NCBI RefSeq assembly: GCF_010977555.1
Contig: NZ_CP048815.1
Span: 1,790,501-1,854,500 of the forward strand
Direction of reading: 5' to 3'
DNA from: Caulobacter rhizosphaerae
GTDB taxonomy: Bacteria; Pseudomonadota; Alphaproteobacteria; Caulobacterales; Caulobacteraceae
Length of the DNA: 64,000 nucleotides
Part shown: piece after piece, positions 8,816 through 17,373 of the stretch
How positions within the stretch are numbered: the first letter of the stretch is position 1
Layout: the number at the start of each line of letters is the position of its first letter
The notes under the pieces: generated by a model
What the model was told of the DNA's origin: nothing
Databases searched by the model: none
The model's input: only the letters and a program-made list of their open reading frames with translations
Position numbers and translations under genes: made by a program

Positions 8816-9154
8816 ATGAAGACGTTCCTGGCCCTCTACATGGGGTCCGACGCGCCCGTGGATCCAAGCTCGCTGGACCCGTCCACCATCGACAAGGGCA
8901 TGGCCGCCTGGGGCCAGTGGATGACCGATCACGCCGGCCAGGTCCTCGTGACCGGCGGGCCGCTGGGCAAGACCAAGAAGACGGGCAAGGACGGTGTAAG
9001 CGACATCCGCAACAAGGTCGCCGGCTACGTCGTCGTGCAGGCGGAGTCGCACGAGGCGGCGGCGCAGCTGTTCGAGAACCATCCCCACTTCGCGATCTTC
9101 CCGGGGGACTCGGTGGAGATCATGGAGCAGCTGCCGATCCCGGGGCAGGAGTAG
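8816..9154 (+). CDS. YCII-related domain protein
   Basis: A 112-residue soluble protein with the small alpha/beta fold of the YCII/DGPF group: MKTFLALYMGS, a central VLVTGGPLGKTKK loop, GYVVVQAESHEAAAQLFENHPHF and SVEIMEQLPIPGQE. The GAGGAGG ribosome site at 8801-8807 fits the second ATG (8816, spacing 8) better than the ATG at 8810, which would add only Met-Ala. Functions in this family are poorly defined. It has its own upstream region and converges on the transporter gene, so it is probably not part of either sugar system. Confidence 0.85.
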   Translation: MKTFLALYMGSDAPVDPSSLDPSTIDKGMAAWGQWMTDHAGQVLVTGGPLGKTKKTGKDGVSDIRNKVAGYVVVQAESHEAAAQLFENHPHFAIFPGDSVEIMEQLPIPGQE

Positions 9155-9158
9155 TTTC

Positions 9159-9202
9159 GAGCCGTCATCCCGGTCTGAACGCCAAGGCCGGGACGACGGC
9201 TC
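9159..9202. terminator. Bidirectional hairpin between converging genes
   Basis: GAGCCGTCATCCCGG (9159-9173) pairs with CCGGGACGACGGCTC (9188-9202) with one mismatch and a 14-nt loop. It lies between the stops of the YCII-like gene and the transporter gene, where a shared terminator is expected. The sequence also resembles the arms of the larger inverted repeat at 38903-39035. Confidence 0.6.
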
Positions 9203-9211
9203 GGCGGATGG

Positions 9212-10807
9212 CTAACCGCGCCCCCACAGCCGCTCGAACTTCCACCCGGTCAGGTTCTCGACGATGGCCTTCGACTCCGGGCTCTCGGCCTGGGTCTCGC
9301 CGGCCCGCAGACGCTCGACCTCGTGGATCAGCACTTCGTGGGTGCGGGCGTTGAGGCGGAACGACCAGGAAACCACCAGGCCCCACAGCATGACCAGGAT
9401 CGGGCCGCCGACCATCACCAGCACCACGGCGCGTACGGCTTCCGGAGTCTGGACCACCGCGACGCCGGGATGGGCCTTGTCGGCCGAGACATAGCCGCCC
9501 AGACCGATCAGCGAGGTGGTCACGACGATGGCCCCAGACTGGGCGATCTTGCGCACGAAGGTCATCACCCCGGCGAAGATGCCCTCGCGGCGCTGGCCGG
9601 TCACGGCCTCGTCGACATCAGGCAGGTAGTTGTAGACGCTCCAGGGCACGAAGTTCAGCGTCCCGCGTCCCAGACCCGCCAGGACGATCGGGACGAACAG
9701 CCAGAACGCCACCATCGGATTGAAGGCGGCGCTGGTCGGGATGAAGGCCGCGAACGTGTCGCCGCCGAGGGCCGCCAAGCCCTCGGCGAAGCCGGCCGGC
9801 CGGATCAGGTAGAAGGTCAGGAACAGCAGCAGGGCCGCGCCAACGAAGCTGATGGCCATGCGATAGGCGGCGGTCGGCCCGGTGCGGATGACCACGTTGA
9901 TGGCGATCATCACCGAGACCAGCTGGGCGACGTACATGGTGGTCATCAGCTGCGAGATCACCAGGGTCGCGCCCATCATCACCGTCGCCACGAACAGGGG
10001 AAAGGCGGTGTTGAAGATGTCTTGGCTGATGTAGCCGCCCAGATAGAGGCTGAGGTGCTGGCGGAAGGCCTTGATGCGCAGGGTCGAGAACAGGTCGCGG
10101 AACATGTTGACCGGGATCAGCGCCGCCCGCTTCCAGTCCATCGGCTCGGGCTGGATCAGCTTTTCCGCCTCGGTATAGGGCCGCTCCCAGGTCAGCAGGA
10201 CGACCAGAAGCACCACCAGGCTGAACAGGACGCCGAAGATCGCCGCCATGATCAGGAAGGTGCCGGGCGAGTCCTTGCCGCCGAAATGGCTGATGATCAG
10301 GGTTGGCAGGTAGGAGGCCAGGATCGCCGAGCTCTGGGCGACCAGCATCCGCGCGCCGGCGAACTTGGCCTTCTTGCCGTAGTCCTTGGTCATCTCCGCC
10401 GCGAGGGTTTCCCACGGGATCAGGAACATCGTGTAGAGGAACTCGAAGAAGACGAAGGTGGTCAGGTAGTAGGCGAACGTCTGGCCGGTGACGAAGATCA
10501 GGGCGAAGCTGGGCAGCAGCGGGATGGTCAGGATCAGGAAGATCTTGCGCCGGCCGATCTTCCGCCCGACCCAGGTGTGGCGCAGGTTGTCGGAGATGTA
10601 GCCGATCAGCGGGCAGGTGATCGCTTCAAGCAGGCGCGGCAGGCCCAGGATCAGGCCGGTCTCGACCGGCGACAGGCCGCAGAAGGTGATGAAGAAATAG
10701 GCCAGCCAGCCGGTGATCACCGCCTGGGCGCCGGCCCCCAGCATGTCGCCGGAACCCCAGCCCCAGTAGTTGATCCAGGTGGGTGTGCGGAGTTCCGGCG
10801 TCGCCAT
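9212..10807 (-). CDS. GPH-family (MFS) sugar / oligosaccharide transporter
   Basis: A 531-residue inner-membrane protein with about 12 hydrophobic segments. Family features include NYWGWGSGDMLGAGAQAV at the start, the loop-2 region GYISDNLRHTWVGRKIGRRK, FIPWET-like FLIPWETLAAEMTKDY, and a second-half LNFVPWSVYNYLPDVDE. Glycoside-pentoside-hexuronide transporters carry sugars by cation symport. As the last gene of the rhamnonate dehydratase - GH105 operon it probably imports RG-I-derived disaccharides or L-rhamnose. The spacing to the GH105 gene (177 bp) is wide and contains a pair of dispersed repeats, so a separate promoter is possible. Confidence 0.85.
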   Translation of the reverse strand: MATPELRTPTWINYWGWGSGDMLGAGAQAVITGWLAYFFITFCGLSPVETGLILGLPRLLEAITCPLIGYISDNLRHTWVGRKIGRRKIFLILTIPLLPSFALIFVTGQTFAYYLTTFVFFEFLYTMFLIPWETLAAEMTKDYGKKAKFAGARMLVAQSSAILASYLPTLIISHFGGKDSPGTFLIMAAIFGVLFSLVVLLVVLLTWERPYTEAEKLIQPEPMDWKRAALIPVNMFRDLFSTLRIKAFRQHLSLYLGGYISQDIFNTAFPLFVATVMMGATLVISQLMTTMYVAQLVSVMIAINVVIRTGPTAAYRMAISFVGAALLLFLTFYLIRPAGFAEGLAALGGDTFAAFIPTSAAFNPMVAFWLFVPIVLAGLGRGTLNFVPWSVYNYLPDVDEAVTGQRREGIFAGVMTFVRKIAQSGAIVVTTSLIGLGGYVSADKAHPGVAVVQTPEAVRAVVLVMVGGPILVMLWGLVVSWSFRLNARTHEVLIHEVERLRAGETQAESPESKAIVENLTGWKFERLWGRG

Positions 10808-10876
10808 CTGCGTGTCATTCCCTTGGAGGCGAGGGCTTGGCGCCCCTTGTTCGTTGTTCGGCGGCTGGGGCGAAAA

Positions 10877-10905
10877 CCTCGTCCTTCGACAAGCTCAGGA
10901 TGAGG
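10877..10905. repeat. Dispersed repeat, copy 1
   Basis: A 29-nt element containing CTTCGACAAGCTCAGGATGA. It pairs as an inverted repeat with 10935-10963. The same pair recurs at 15945-16029, so four copies are present in the window. Confidence 0.85.
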
Positions 10906-10934
10906 TTTTCTATTGCCGGAATCTGGGCTCTGGT

Positions 10935-10963
10935 CCTCATCCTGAGCTTGTCGAAGGATGAGG
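10935..10963. repeat. Dispersed repeat, copy 2 (inverted)
   Basis: The inverted partner of 10877-10905, containing TCATCCTGAGCTTGTCGAAG. Together the two could form a long RNA hairpin between the GH105 and transporter genes. Confidence 0.85.
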
Positions 10964-10984
10964 GCCACGCACCGAGTTGGAGCC

Positions 10985-12094
10985 TTAGATAAACGCGCGC
11001 TGGAACTCGCCCAGGGCCAGGATGGCCAGGGACTGGCCGTACGGCATCGAGGTCAGGGGGATGTCCTTGTAGCCCTGCAGGGTGTCGAACACCGGGGTCC
11101 CGAACGACACCTGCTGCAGTTCGCCCTTATCGTCGATATTGGCCAGCACGCCCTTCAGCGCCTTGATCCCCATCTCCTGATACTCGCGGCCGATGTAGCG
11201 CTTGCGCACGGCCTTCAGCACGCCGTAGGCGAAACCGGCCGTGGCCGAGGCCTCCAGGTACGAGGTCTTGTCGTCGACCAGGGTGTGCCACAGGCCGGTC
11301 TCGGCGTCCTGGTAGCGGGCCAGGGCCTTGATCTGGGCTTCCAGGGTGTCGATCAGGAAGTCGCGCAGCGCGTCGCCGGGCTTCAGGTCCAAGAGCTCGA
11401 TGAACTCCGGGATGGCGATCGTCACCCAGCAGTTGCCGCGGGCCCACAGGGCGTCGGCGAAGTTATGCCGGCCCTCGAAGGTCCAGCCATGGAACCACAT
11501 GCCGGTCTTGCGGTCGGCCAGGTACTTGATGTGCACCATGAACTGGCGCTTGGCCTCTTCGACGAAGTCGTCGCGGCCTAGCAAGAGGCCGATCTTGGCC
11601 AGGGGCAGGACGCTCATCATCAGCGTATCGTCCCACAGCTGCTGGGGGTTCTCGCTGTTGAAGACGATGTGCTGGAAGCCGCCTTCCTCGGTGCGCGGAC
11701 CCTCGTACATCACGTAGTCGGCCCAGGTTTCGAGGTAGGGCAGGTAGGTGTGGTCGCCGGTGGCCTCGTACAGGTAGGCCAGGGTCAGGAACGGCGAGAC
11801 CGTGTTGATGTTCTTGGTCGGGGTGCCGGCCTCGAAGCGGTCGGCGAACCACTGCGTCATGATCTCGAAGGCCCGCGGATCGGCGGTCATCTCGTACTGC
11901 TTCCACAGGCCGTACAGGCCCACGCCGTGGGTCCATTCCCAGTCGTTCCAGCCCTTGGTGTCGATGACACGGCCGTCGTCGAGGCGCAGCAGGAACTCGC
12001 CGGTCTCGTCCTGGATGTCGACCAGGTTGCTGATCAGCAGGGCGATCTTGGCCTTGATGTCCTTGGCCTCGAGGCCGTGGGCGAGATTGGGCAC
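10985..12094 (-). CDS. GH105 unsaturated rhamnogalacturonyl hydrolase
   Basis: A 369-residue alpha/alpha-barrel enzyme without an obvious signal peptide, so probably cytoplasmic. It has NDWEWTHGVGLYGLWKQY, the catalytic region QQLWDDTLMMSVLPLA (Asp155/Asp156) and FADALWARGNCWV, all typical of YteR-like GH105. It removes the 4,5-unsaturated galacturonyl residue that a PL11 lyase leaves on rhamnogalacturonan oligosaccharides. The GTG start has AAGGAG 7 bp upstream. It follows the GH43-GH35 fusion gene by 48 bp on the same strand. The PL11 enzyme encoded at 28852-30822 would make its substrate. Confidence 0.92.
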   Translation of the reverse strand: MPNLAHGLEAKDIKAKIALLISNLVDIQDETGEFLLRLDDGRVIDTKGWNDWEWTHGVGLYGLWKQYEMTADPRAFEIMTQWFADRFEAGTPTKNINTVSPFLTLAYLYEATGDHTYLPYLETWADYVMYEGPRTEEGGFQHIVFNSENPQQLWDDTLMMSVLPLAKIGLLLGRDDFVEEAKRQFMVHIKYLADRKTGMWFHGWTFEGRHNFADALWARGNCWVTIAIPEFIELLDLKPGDALRDFLIDTLEAQIKALARYQDAETGLWHTLVDDKTSYLEASATAGFAYGVLKAVRKRYIGREYQEMGIKALKGVLANIDDKGELQQVSFGTPVFDTLQGYKDIPLTSMPYGQSLAILALGEFQRAFI

Positions 12095-12142
12095 GATAGT
12101 CTCCTTGGAAGTCTTTTCAGGCGCAGACGGGGGAGCGTCCGG

Positions 12143-15100
12143 TCAGGGTTTGAAGTCGGGCGCGGGAACGCAGGCGACGGGAATGCCGCCGCGTACGGTG
12201 CGCAGGGTGACGAGCTTGACGGTCTCCAGGGCGTCGCCGGGCGCGCCGTCGCTGGTCACCGCCAGGGCGAGGGTGTTTTTGCCATGCAGGTCGACGATTC
12301 CAGTCGGCAGGACGAAGGTCCGCTGCGGGCCGACATGGGCGATGAACTGGCCCATGTTCCAGCCATTGACGAAGATCAGCACCCGGTAGCGGCCCGGCGA
12401 GCGCGGCGTGTTCGGATCGCCGATGGTCAGGCCCAGGGTGGTGTCCTGGTCCTTGGGCAGGTCCAGGTCGAAGCTGGTGCGGTACCAGGTCGTGCCGGCG
12501 GTGGACTTGGTCGCGGCCATGTCGGCCTTGGCCCATTCCGCGTCGGGGAAACCGGGCAGGTGCCAGCCCATCCGTTCGCCGTACTGGCCGCCGTTGTTGG
12601 CGTTGCCGCGCACCGGGTCCTGGATGTCCTCGCCGCCAAGGTTGCCCTGGATCTTCCAGGCGATCGGCACGGCGAAACTGTAGCTGCTCGGACCCGACAG
12701 CGAGGCCGAGACCAGGCCCCGGGCCTCCTTGTGGAAATCGTCGGCGTCCAGGTCCCAGTTGTGACCGTTGTTGCGGACCATCACCGAGATCACGTGCTCG
12801 CCGGTCCCGCGCAGATCTTCCGGCAGCTTGAAGGTGGCAACCCCGGTGGTGATCGGGCGGGGCAGGGCGCCGTCCAGCTCGTGCTGGCCCAGGAACCGGC
12901 CGTCCAGCCAGACCTGCAGCATGCCCGCCCCGCCGCCGCCGTAGTGCAGGGTCAGGGTGTCGATGTCGGGCTTGCCCTGGTAGCGGCCGCGATACCAGAC
13001 GTCGCCCTGGTGGAAGCCGTAGGCGCTCATGTCCAGGACCGGTTGGCCCGTAGGACCGCGCACGGTCGAGCCGCTACGGCGGCCCTCGGTCTTCAGCCAG
13101 GCGGCGTCGTCGAATTTCGGATCGGCTTCCGGCGAGCCCGGGGCGGTCTTCCAGTCCAGCCTGGCCAGGTCGGGCACGGTGATCGCCGCCGGACCGGCCA
13201 GCGGCTTGTCGGCCAGCAGGCTGCCCGACGCGGTGGCCTTGACCGCGACCTTGGCGCCGTTCCAGCGAAGGGCGGTCACGGCCTTGGGCGCGAAGACCTC
13301 CAGCGGGCTGGCGGTCTCGGTGTCGCCGGTCAGGCTGAGCACGCCGCCCTTGACGGCGTCGCTCCGCACTAGGCCCGGGCCGCGCACCAGCAGGGCGTCG
13401 CGGCGCCAGAAGGTCTGGCCGGTCTCGGCGTCGGCCAGCAGCAGGGTCAGCGGCGGACGCCCGCCGCCGGTGATCCGCACGCGGGCCAGGCCCCCTTGGA
13501 CGCCCCCGTGGGCGTAGGTCAGCTTCAGGTCGCCCTTGGCGGCGTCGAAGCTGGAGGCGACCTCGCCCTCCAGGACCTCGACCTTCGGCGCCGAGGCGTA
13601 GCGCAGCACCGTCTCGCCCGCCTCGCCGGCCCGGCCGTACAACAGGGCCAGGTCGCCGTCGTTCCACTTCAGGTGCGTCTGGATCTCGGACGTCGAATAG
13701 ACCAGCCGCTGGCCGCCCAAGTCGTAGCTGGCCATCAGCATCTTGCTGTCCTGGCCCTTGATCCGCGAGGCCACCTCGTACTCGCCGTCGCGGGTCTTGA
13801 CCTGGAAGGTGAAGGCCTCGTCGCTCACGCCGCTGCTGGGGTTGTGGACCACCACATAGAGGTGGCTGCCCGTCTCGGCGTTGACGTTGTGATAGACGCG
13901 GACCTTGTCATTGGCTGGCTTGACGGCCTCGCCCTTGTCCATGCGGCGCAGGTCGGGCACGGCGGCGATGAACTCGCCCATCTGCTTCATCACCCGCGCC
14001 TTGTCGCGCAGGCCGCGGGCCTCGTCGATCGCCGAGCCGTAGTCGTAGGACGTGAACACCACCGGGCCCGGCAGCCAGCCCCAGCTGGTCCCGCCATAGG
14101 TCATGTAGAAGCTCTGGATCGTCAGGCCGTTGGCGATGTTCGTGCCGTAGAACACCCGCTGGTAGCCGACGCCGCGATGCTGGGCGGTGCAGTCGTAGTC
14201 GCCGTTGCTGCCCCAGTAGTCGAACCAGCCGCCGCCGAACTCCGCCGCGAAGCCGGGGGTGTTGGGGCTGGCCGAGGCGCCGCCCTTGGCCCCGCCGGGA
14301 CCGTACAGCCCCCAGTCCGGCGCGACGCCGGGGCTGGACGGGGTGGAGTCGACCTTGCAGCTGCCGCCGGGATAGCCGTCGAAGGCATAGAGGTCGTTGG
14401 GCCCTTCGACCGTGCCGGGGACCTTGGAGTCCTTGGGGACCCAGTAGCCGTTGCGGCCCTTGTCGTTGTGGAAGATCGGGACGGTGATCCCGTCGGCCTT
14501 GGCCTTGTCGTCCAGCCACCGCATGTAGCGCTGCTGCGGGGCGCCGACCACGTCCAGCTCGTTCTCGATCTGGTGGGCGATCACCGTGCCCTGGCCGGTG
14601 GTCAGCTGGTGGCGGGCGATCACGGCGTTGATCCGGGTCAGCCACTCGTCGGCGGCGGCGACGTATTCCGGCGCGTCGGTGCGGGCCCGGGCCTGCTGGT
14701 TGACCATCCAGCCGGGGAAGCCGCCCCGGGTCAGCTCGGCGTTCACATAGGGCCCAGCGCGGGTGATGACGTAGAGGCCTTCCTCCTTGGCCATGGTCAG
14801 CACGCGGTCCATGTCGCGCACGCCGTTGAAGTCGTAGACCCCCTGTTTGGGCGAGTGGTAGCCCCAGTCGAAATAGATGGCGACGGTGTTGTAGCCGCTG
14901 GCCTTCATCTTCTGGAGGATGTCGCGCCACAGGTCCGGGCTGGGCACGCGGAACGGGTGGAACTCGCCGCCCCACGAGAAGACCCGCTCGCCGTCGACCT
15001 TCAGCGAGTACTTGTCCCAGGTGATCTGGTGAGCTGGCGCCGGCTTGGCCGCGACCGCCTGGTCGCCGCCTTCCTTCAGCACCGTGAAGTGGCGCACTGT

Positions 15101-16063
15101 GCCCGACAGCTCCGGCAGCTCGGTCTTGGGCGTCCAACTCCGAAATCCATCGTGGCTGTCGCTGTACCAGTAGCGCTTGGCCGAATATTCGTCGAAATAG
15201 ATCCGCCAGCCGCCGTCGGGAGTCCGGACCATGGCGGGGCCTTCGACGCCCTTGCCCCAGCCGGCCCAGTCGCCGGTTCCCTTGGCCTGCCAGGGACCGT
15301 CCAGCGAAGGGGCGGTCCACAGCTCGATGAACTTGCTGGTCTCGTTCTTGGCGAAGGCGTTGTAGAGCCCGCCCTCGCGCACCACGAAGGTGTCGATGAA
15401 GTTGGGACCCAGGCCGCTTAGCGGCTTGGGCGCGGACCAGGTCGCCAGCGAGGCGTCGGTGGCGGTGATCCGGTAGGGCTGGAACTGGCCGGCGATGCTG
15501 GTGGTCGAGACCGACAGGATCAGGCTGATCGCGCCATCCTGCTCGACGAACCATTCCGGCGCCCAGCTGTTGGTCGCCCCGGGCACGTCGATCGTCACGT
15601 CGCGCAAGAAGGTCCAGTCGGTCAGGTTCTGGCTGCGGGCCAGGCCGATGGTGTTCCCGGTCCAGCCGGTGGTGTAGGCGACATAGTACCAGCCGTCGGT
15701 GTGCTTCATCACGCTGGGATCGCGGATCAGGCCCTTGGGCGGGGTGTAGGCCAGTGGCTTCTTCAAGGTGAAGCGCGTGCCGTCGGCCGAGTCGTAGACG
15801 CTCATGTTCGATTGGCTGGCGTTGGTGAACGCCGTCATCGTGTAGCGCGCGGGCTCGGCCCGGACGGGTTCTACAAAGGCGGTGGTGGCCAGCAGGGCGA
15901 GCGAAAGGCCCAAGGCGCATCGACCGACGAGCGCCCCGCGTGGCCCTCGTCCTTCGACAAGCTCAGGATGAGGTCCATTCACAGGCCTCGCAGTCGAAAA
16001 CCTCATCCTGAGCTTGTCGAAGGACGAGGTTTTCGCGACGGCGTGAAGGGGCGGGCGGATCAT
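12143..16063 (-). CDS. Fused GH43-GH35 exported enzyme (arabinosidase-like plus beta-galactosidase)
   Basis: A 1306-residue protein with two catalytic modules. After an odd N-terminal extension and a Sec signal (GRCALGLSLALLATTAFVEP), residues 75-335 form a GH43-like propeller: LIRDPSVMK with Asp115, FIDTF with Asp224, and VEGPAMVR with Glu274. Residues 350-700 form a GH35 barrel: FSWGGEFHPFRVPSPDLWRD, HQIENELDV with acid/base Glu502, and GFAAEFGGGWFDYWG with nucleophile Glu607. C-terminal beta-sandwich domains follow. It would trim arabinose- and galactose-bearing side chains of RG-I. I chose the ATG at 16063, 2 bp after the mutarotase stop. The first 40 codons include a dispersed repeat pair (15945-16029), so the native start may be one of the internal ATG/GTG codons. 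Confidence 0.85.
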   Translation of the reverse strand: MIRPPLHAVAKTSSFDKLRMRFSTARPVNGPHPELVEGRGPRGALVGRCALGLSLALLATTAFVEPVRAEPARYTMTAFTNASQSNMSVYDSADGTRFTLKKPLAYTPPKGLIRDPSVMKHTDGWYYVAYTTGWTGNTIGLARSQNLTDWTFLRDVTIDVPGATNSWAPEWFVEQDGAISLILSVSTTSIAGQFQPYRITATDASLATWSAPKPLSGLGPNFIDTFVVREGGLYNAFAKNETSKFIELWTAPSLDGPWQAKGTGDWAGWGKGVEGPAMVRTPDGGWRIYFDEYSAKRYWYSDSHDGFRSWTPKTELPELSGTVRHFTVLKEGGDQAVAAKPAPAHQITWDKYSLKVDGERVFSWGGEFHPFRVPSPDLWRDILQKMKASGYNTVAIYFDWGYHSPKQGVYDFNGVRDMDRVLTMAKEEGLYVITRAGPYVNAELTRGGFPGWMVNQQARARTDAPEYVAAADEWLTRINAVIARHQLTTGQGTVIAHQIENELDVVGAPQQRYMRWLDDKAKADGITVPIFHNDKGRNGYWVPKDSKVPGTVEGPNDLYAFDGYPGGSCKVDSTPSSPGVAPDWGLYGPGGAKGGASASPNTPGFAAEFGGGWFDYWGSNGDYDCTAQHRGVGYQRVFYGTNIANGLTIQSFYMTYGGTSWGWLPGPVVFTSYDYGSAIDEARGLRDKARVMKQMGEFIAAVPDLRRMDKGEAVKPANDKVRVYHNVNAETGSHLYVVVHNPSSGVSDEAFTFQVKTRDGEYEVASRIKGQDSKMLMASYDLGGQRLVYSTSEIQTHLKWNDGDLALLYGRAGEAGETVLRYASAPKVEVLEGEVASSFDAAKGDLKLTYAHGGVQGGLARVRITGGGRPPLTLLLADAETGQTFWRRDALLVRGPGLVRSDAVKGGVLSLTGDTETASPLEVFAPKAVTALRWNGAKVAVKATASGSLLADKPLAGPAAITVPDLARLDWKTAPGSPEADPKFDDAAWLKTEGRRSGSTVRGPTGQPVLDMSAYGFHQGDVWYRGRYQGKPDIDTLTLHYGGGGAGMLQVWLDGRFLGQHELDGALPRPITTGVATFKLPEDLRGTGEHVISVMVRNNGHNWDLDADDFHKEARGLVSASLSGPSSYSFAVPIAWKIQGNLGGEDIQDPVRGNANNGGQYGERMGWHLPGFPDAEWAKADMAATKSTAGTTWYRTSFDLDLPKDQDTTLGLTIGDPNTPRSPGRYRVLIFVNGWNMGQFIAHVGPQRTFVLPTGIVDLHGKNTLALAVTSDGAPGDALETVKLVTLRTVRGGIPVACVPAPDFKP
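15945..15973. repeat. Dispersed repeat, copy 3, inside coding sequence
   Basis: The same 29-nt element as at 10877, but here inside the 5-prime end of the GH43-GH35 gene, where it is translated on the minus strand as part of GPHPELVEGRG. Confidence 0.8.
16001..16029. repeat. Dispersed repeat, copy 4, inside coding sequence
   Basis: The inverted partner of copy 3, translated on the minus strand as TSSFDKLRMR. The pair keeps the reading frame open between the start codon and the signal peptide. Confidence 0.8.
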
Positions 16064-16065
16064 CT

Positions 16066-16398
16066 TCAGCCCTCGAAATAGAAGACGGGCTTCAGCGGCC
16101 ATTCGACGGGCTTGTTGTCCGGATGGACCTCCATCAGGTCGGCCATGTAGTCCCACCAGCGCTTCATCACCGGCTCCAGCGGCAGGGCGTCCTTGGTGTT
16201 GTCGGGGCGCAGGCGCAGCACCGCGAACAGGCTCATCGTCTGCTCGTCCAGGAAGATCGAATAGTCGTGGATCCCGGCCTTGCGCAGCGCCTCGGCGAGG
16301 TCGGGCCACAGGTCGTCGTGGCGGCGCTCGTATTCAGCGGCGACGCCGGGCTTGAGCTGCATGCGGAAGGCGAGGGGCCGGTCCTGGTGGTTGCTCAT
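16066..16398 (-). CDS. rhaM: L-rhamnose mutarotase
   Basis: A 110-residue cytoplasmic protein of the RhaM/RhaU ferredoxin-like family: LAFRMQLKPGVAAEYERRHDDLWPDL, then HDYSIFLDEQTMSLFAVLRL and the WWDYMADLM helix. It interconverts the alpha and beta anomers of L-rhamnose, which speeds supply of the anomer used by rhamnose dehydrogenase. It lies 32 bp downstream of the lactonase gene, and its stop nearly abuts the start of the GH43-GH35 gene, so it is inside the rhamnose operon. An L-fucose preference is possible in this family but less likely beside a rhamnonate dehydratase. Confidence 0.9.
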   Translation of the reverse strand: MSNHQDRPLAFRMQLKPGVAAEYERRHDDLWPDLAEALRKAGIHDYSIFLDEQTMSLFAVLRLRPDNTKDALPLEPVMKRWWDYMADLMEVHPDNKPVEWPLKPVFYFEG

Positions 16399-16430
16399 CG
16401 TGTCCTCCCGTTTCTTGCTTTTGTCGTTGG

Positions 16431-17345
16431 TCAGGTCGTCGGCGGCAGGCGGTAGATCCGACTGGCCGTTCCGGCGAACATCTGGTCGCGCTCGGCCTGG
16501 CCGAAATCGGCGGTGATCGCGTCATAGGCGGCGTAGAAGTCGCCGAACGAGCCGTGCACCTTCTCGACCGGGAAGTTGCTGGCGAACATGCAGCGGGCGG
16601 GGCCGAAGGTCTCGATGACCTGCAGCACGAACGGCCGCAGGCTGTCGACGGTCCAGGCGCGGTCGATCATCGCCAGGCCGGAGATCTTGCAAGCGACGTT
16701 GGGCAGCTGCGCCAAAAGCGCCAGGCCCTCGCGCCAGGCGGCCAGGCCGGCCTCGTCGCGGTCGGTGGGCATGCCGGCGTGATTGACGATCGCCGGGATG
16801 TCCGGATGGGCGGCGGCCAGGGCGGCGGCGGTCGCCATCTGCGACGGATAGAGCTGCAGGTCGAACGACAGGCCGTACCTGGCCAGCAGGGCGTAGCCGG
16901 CCCGCCAGGCGTCGCTCAGCAGCAGGTCGGTCGGGCCGTAGGTCTTGGCCGGGTCCTTGTGCCAGTTGACGATCTGGCGCACCCCGCGAACATTGGCCCG
17001 CGCCGCCTGGGCCTCGAGCAGGGGCTCGACGCGCGGATCGTCCAGGTTGGCGCCGGCCACGATGCCGCCGATCACCCCGCGGGTGTCGGCCAGGCCCTGC
17101 AGCCAGTCCGTCTCCGACAGCTGGTCCTTGGGCGGCAGGCCGCACTCGACGTGGACGGTCTGGACGAGGTTCCACCCGGCCGTGTCGGCCAGGTAGTCGT
17201 CCAGCCCATAGGACTTGTAGGCGATCGGCGACATGTCGCCGGCCGGGTTGTTCGGCAGCGGCCTGTCCTGGAGCCAGCTGTAATAGTGCCGGTCCAGGTC
17301 CCACAGGTGCATGTGCGGGTCGATGATCGGGCCGAGATAGGTCAT
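16431..17345 (-). CDS. Amidohydrolase-family sugar lactonase, probable L-rhamnono-1,4-lactonase
   Basis: A 304-residue TIM-barrel amidohydrolase. It has IIDPHMHLWDLDRHYYSWL with the metal-binding HxH pair, HVECGLPP, IVNHAGMP with a further His, CKISGLAM, and the C-terminal MFASNFPVEKVHGSF that carries the family Asn/Asp region. Relatives (LRA2, fuconolactonase) hydrolyse aldonolactones to the acid. Between a rhamnonate dehydratase pathway and a rhamnose mutarotase the expected substrate is L-rhamnono-gamma-lactone. The ATG at 17345 is chosen over the TTG at 17363, since GGGAG sits close upstream. Confidence 0.85.
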   Translation of the reverse strand: MTYLGPIIDPHMHLWDLDRHYYSWLQDRPLPNNPAGDMSPIAYKSYGLDDYLADTAGWNLVQTVHVECGLPPKDQLSETDWLQGLADTRGVIGGIVAGANLDDPRVEPLLEAQAARANVRGVRQIVNWHKDPAKTYGPTDLLLSDAWRAGYALLARYGLSFDLQLYPSQMATAAALAAAHPDIPAIVNHAGMPTDRDEAGLAAWREGLALLAQLPNVACKISGLAMIDRAWTVDSLRPFVLQVIETFGPARCMFASNFPVEKVHGSFGDFYAAYDAITADFGQAERDQMFAGTASRIYRLPPTT

Positions 17346-17373
17346 CGCTCCCGTTTCTCCCAAAGGTTTGGCC

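Noticed and set aside
9299..10903. Plus-strand frame opposite the GPH transporter
   Set aside because: Asp/Gly/Gln-rich antisense shadow; the minus-strand reading has 12 membrane segments and family motifs.
13496..15421. 641-codon plus-strand frame opposite the GH43-GH35 gene
   Set aside because: Composition is typical of antisense shadows; no ribosome site or recognised motif.
10877..16029. Possible CRISPR array from repeated 29-nt units
   Set aside because: Only two inverted pairs more than 5 kb apart, without regular spacers or cas genes; they are dispersed palindromes.
16064..16309. Upstream extension of the GH43-GH35 frame
   Set aside because: It overlaps the rhamnose mutarotase gene in another frame; the mutarotase is well conserved and its stop is 2 bp before the ATG at 16063.
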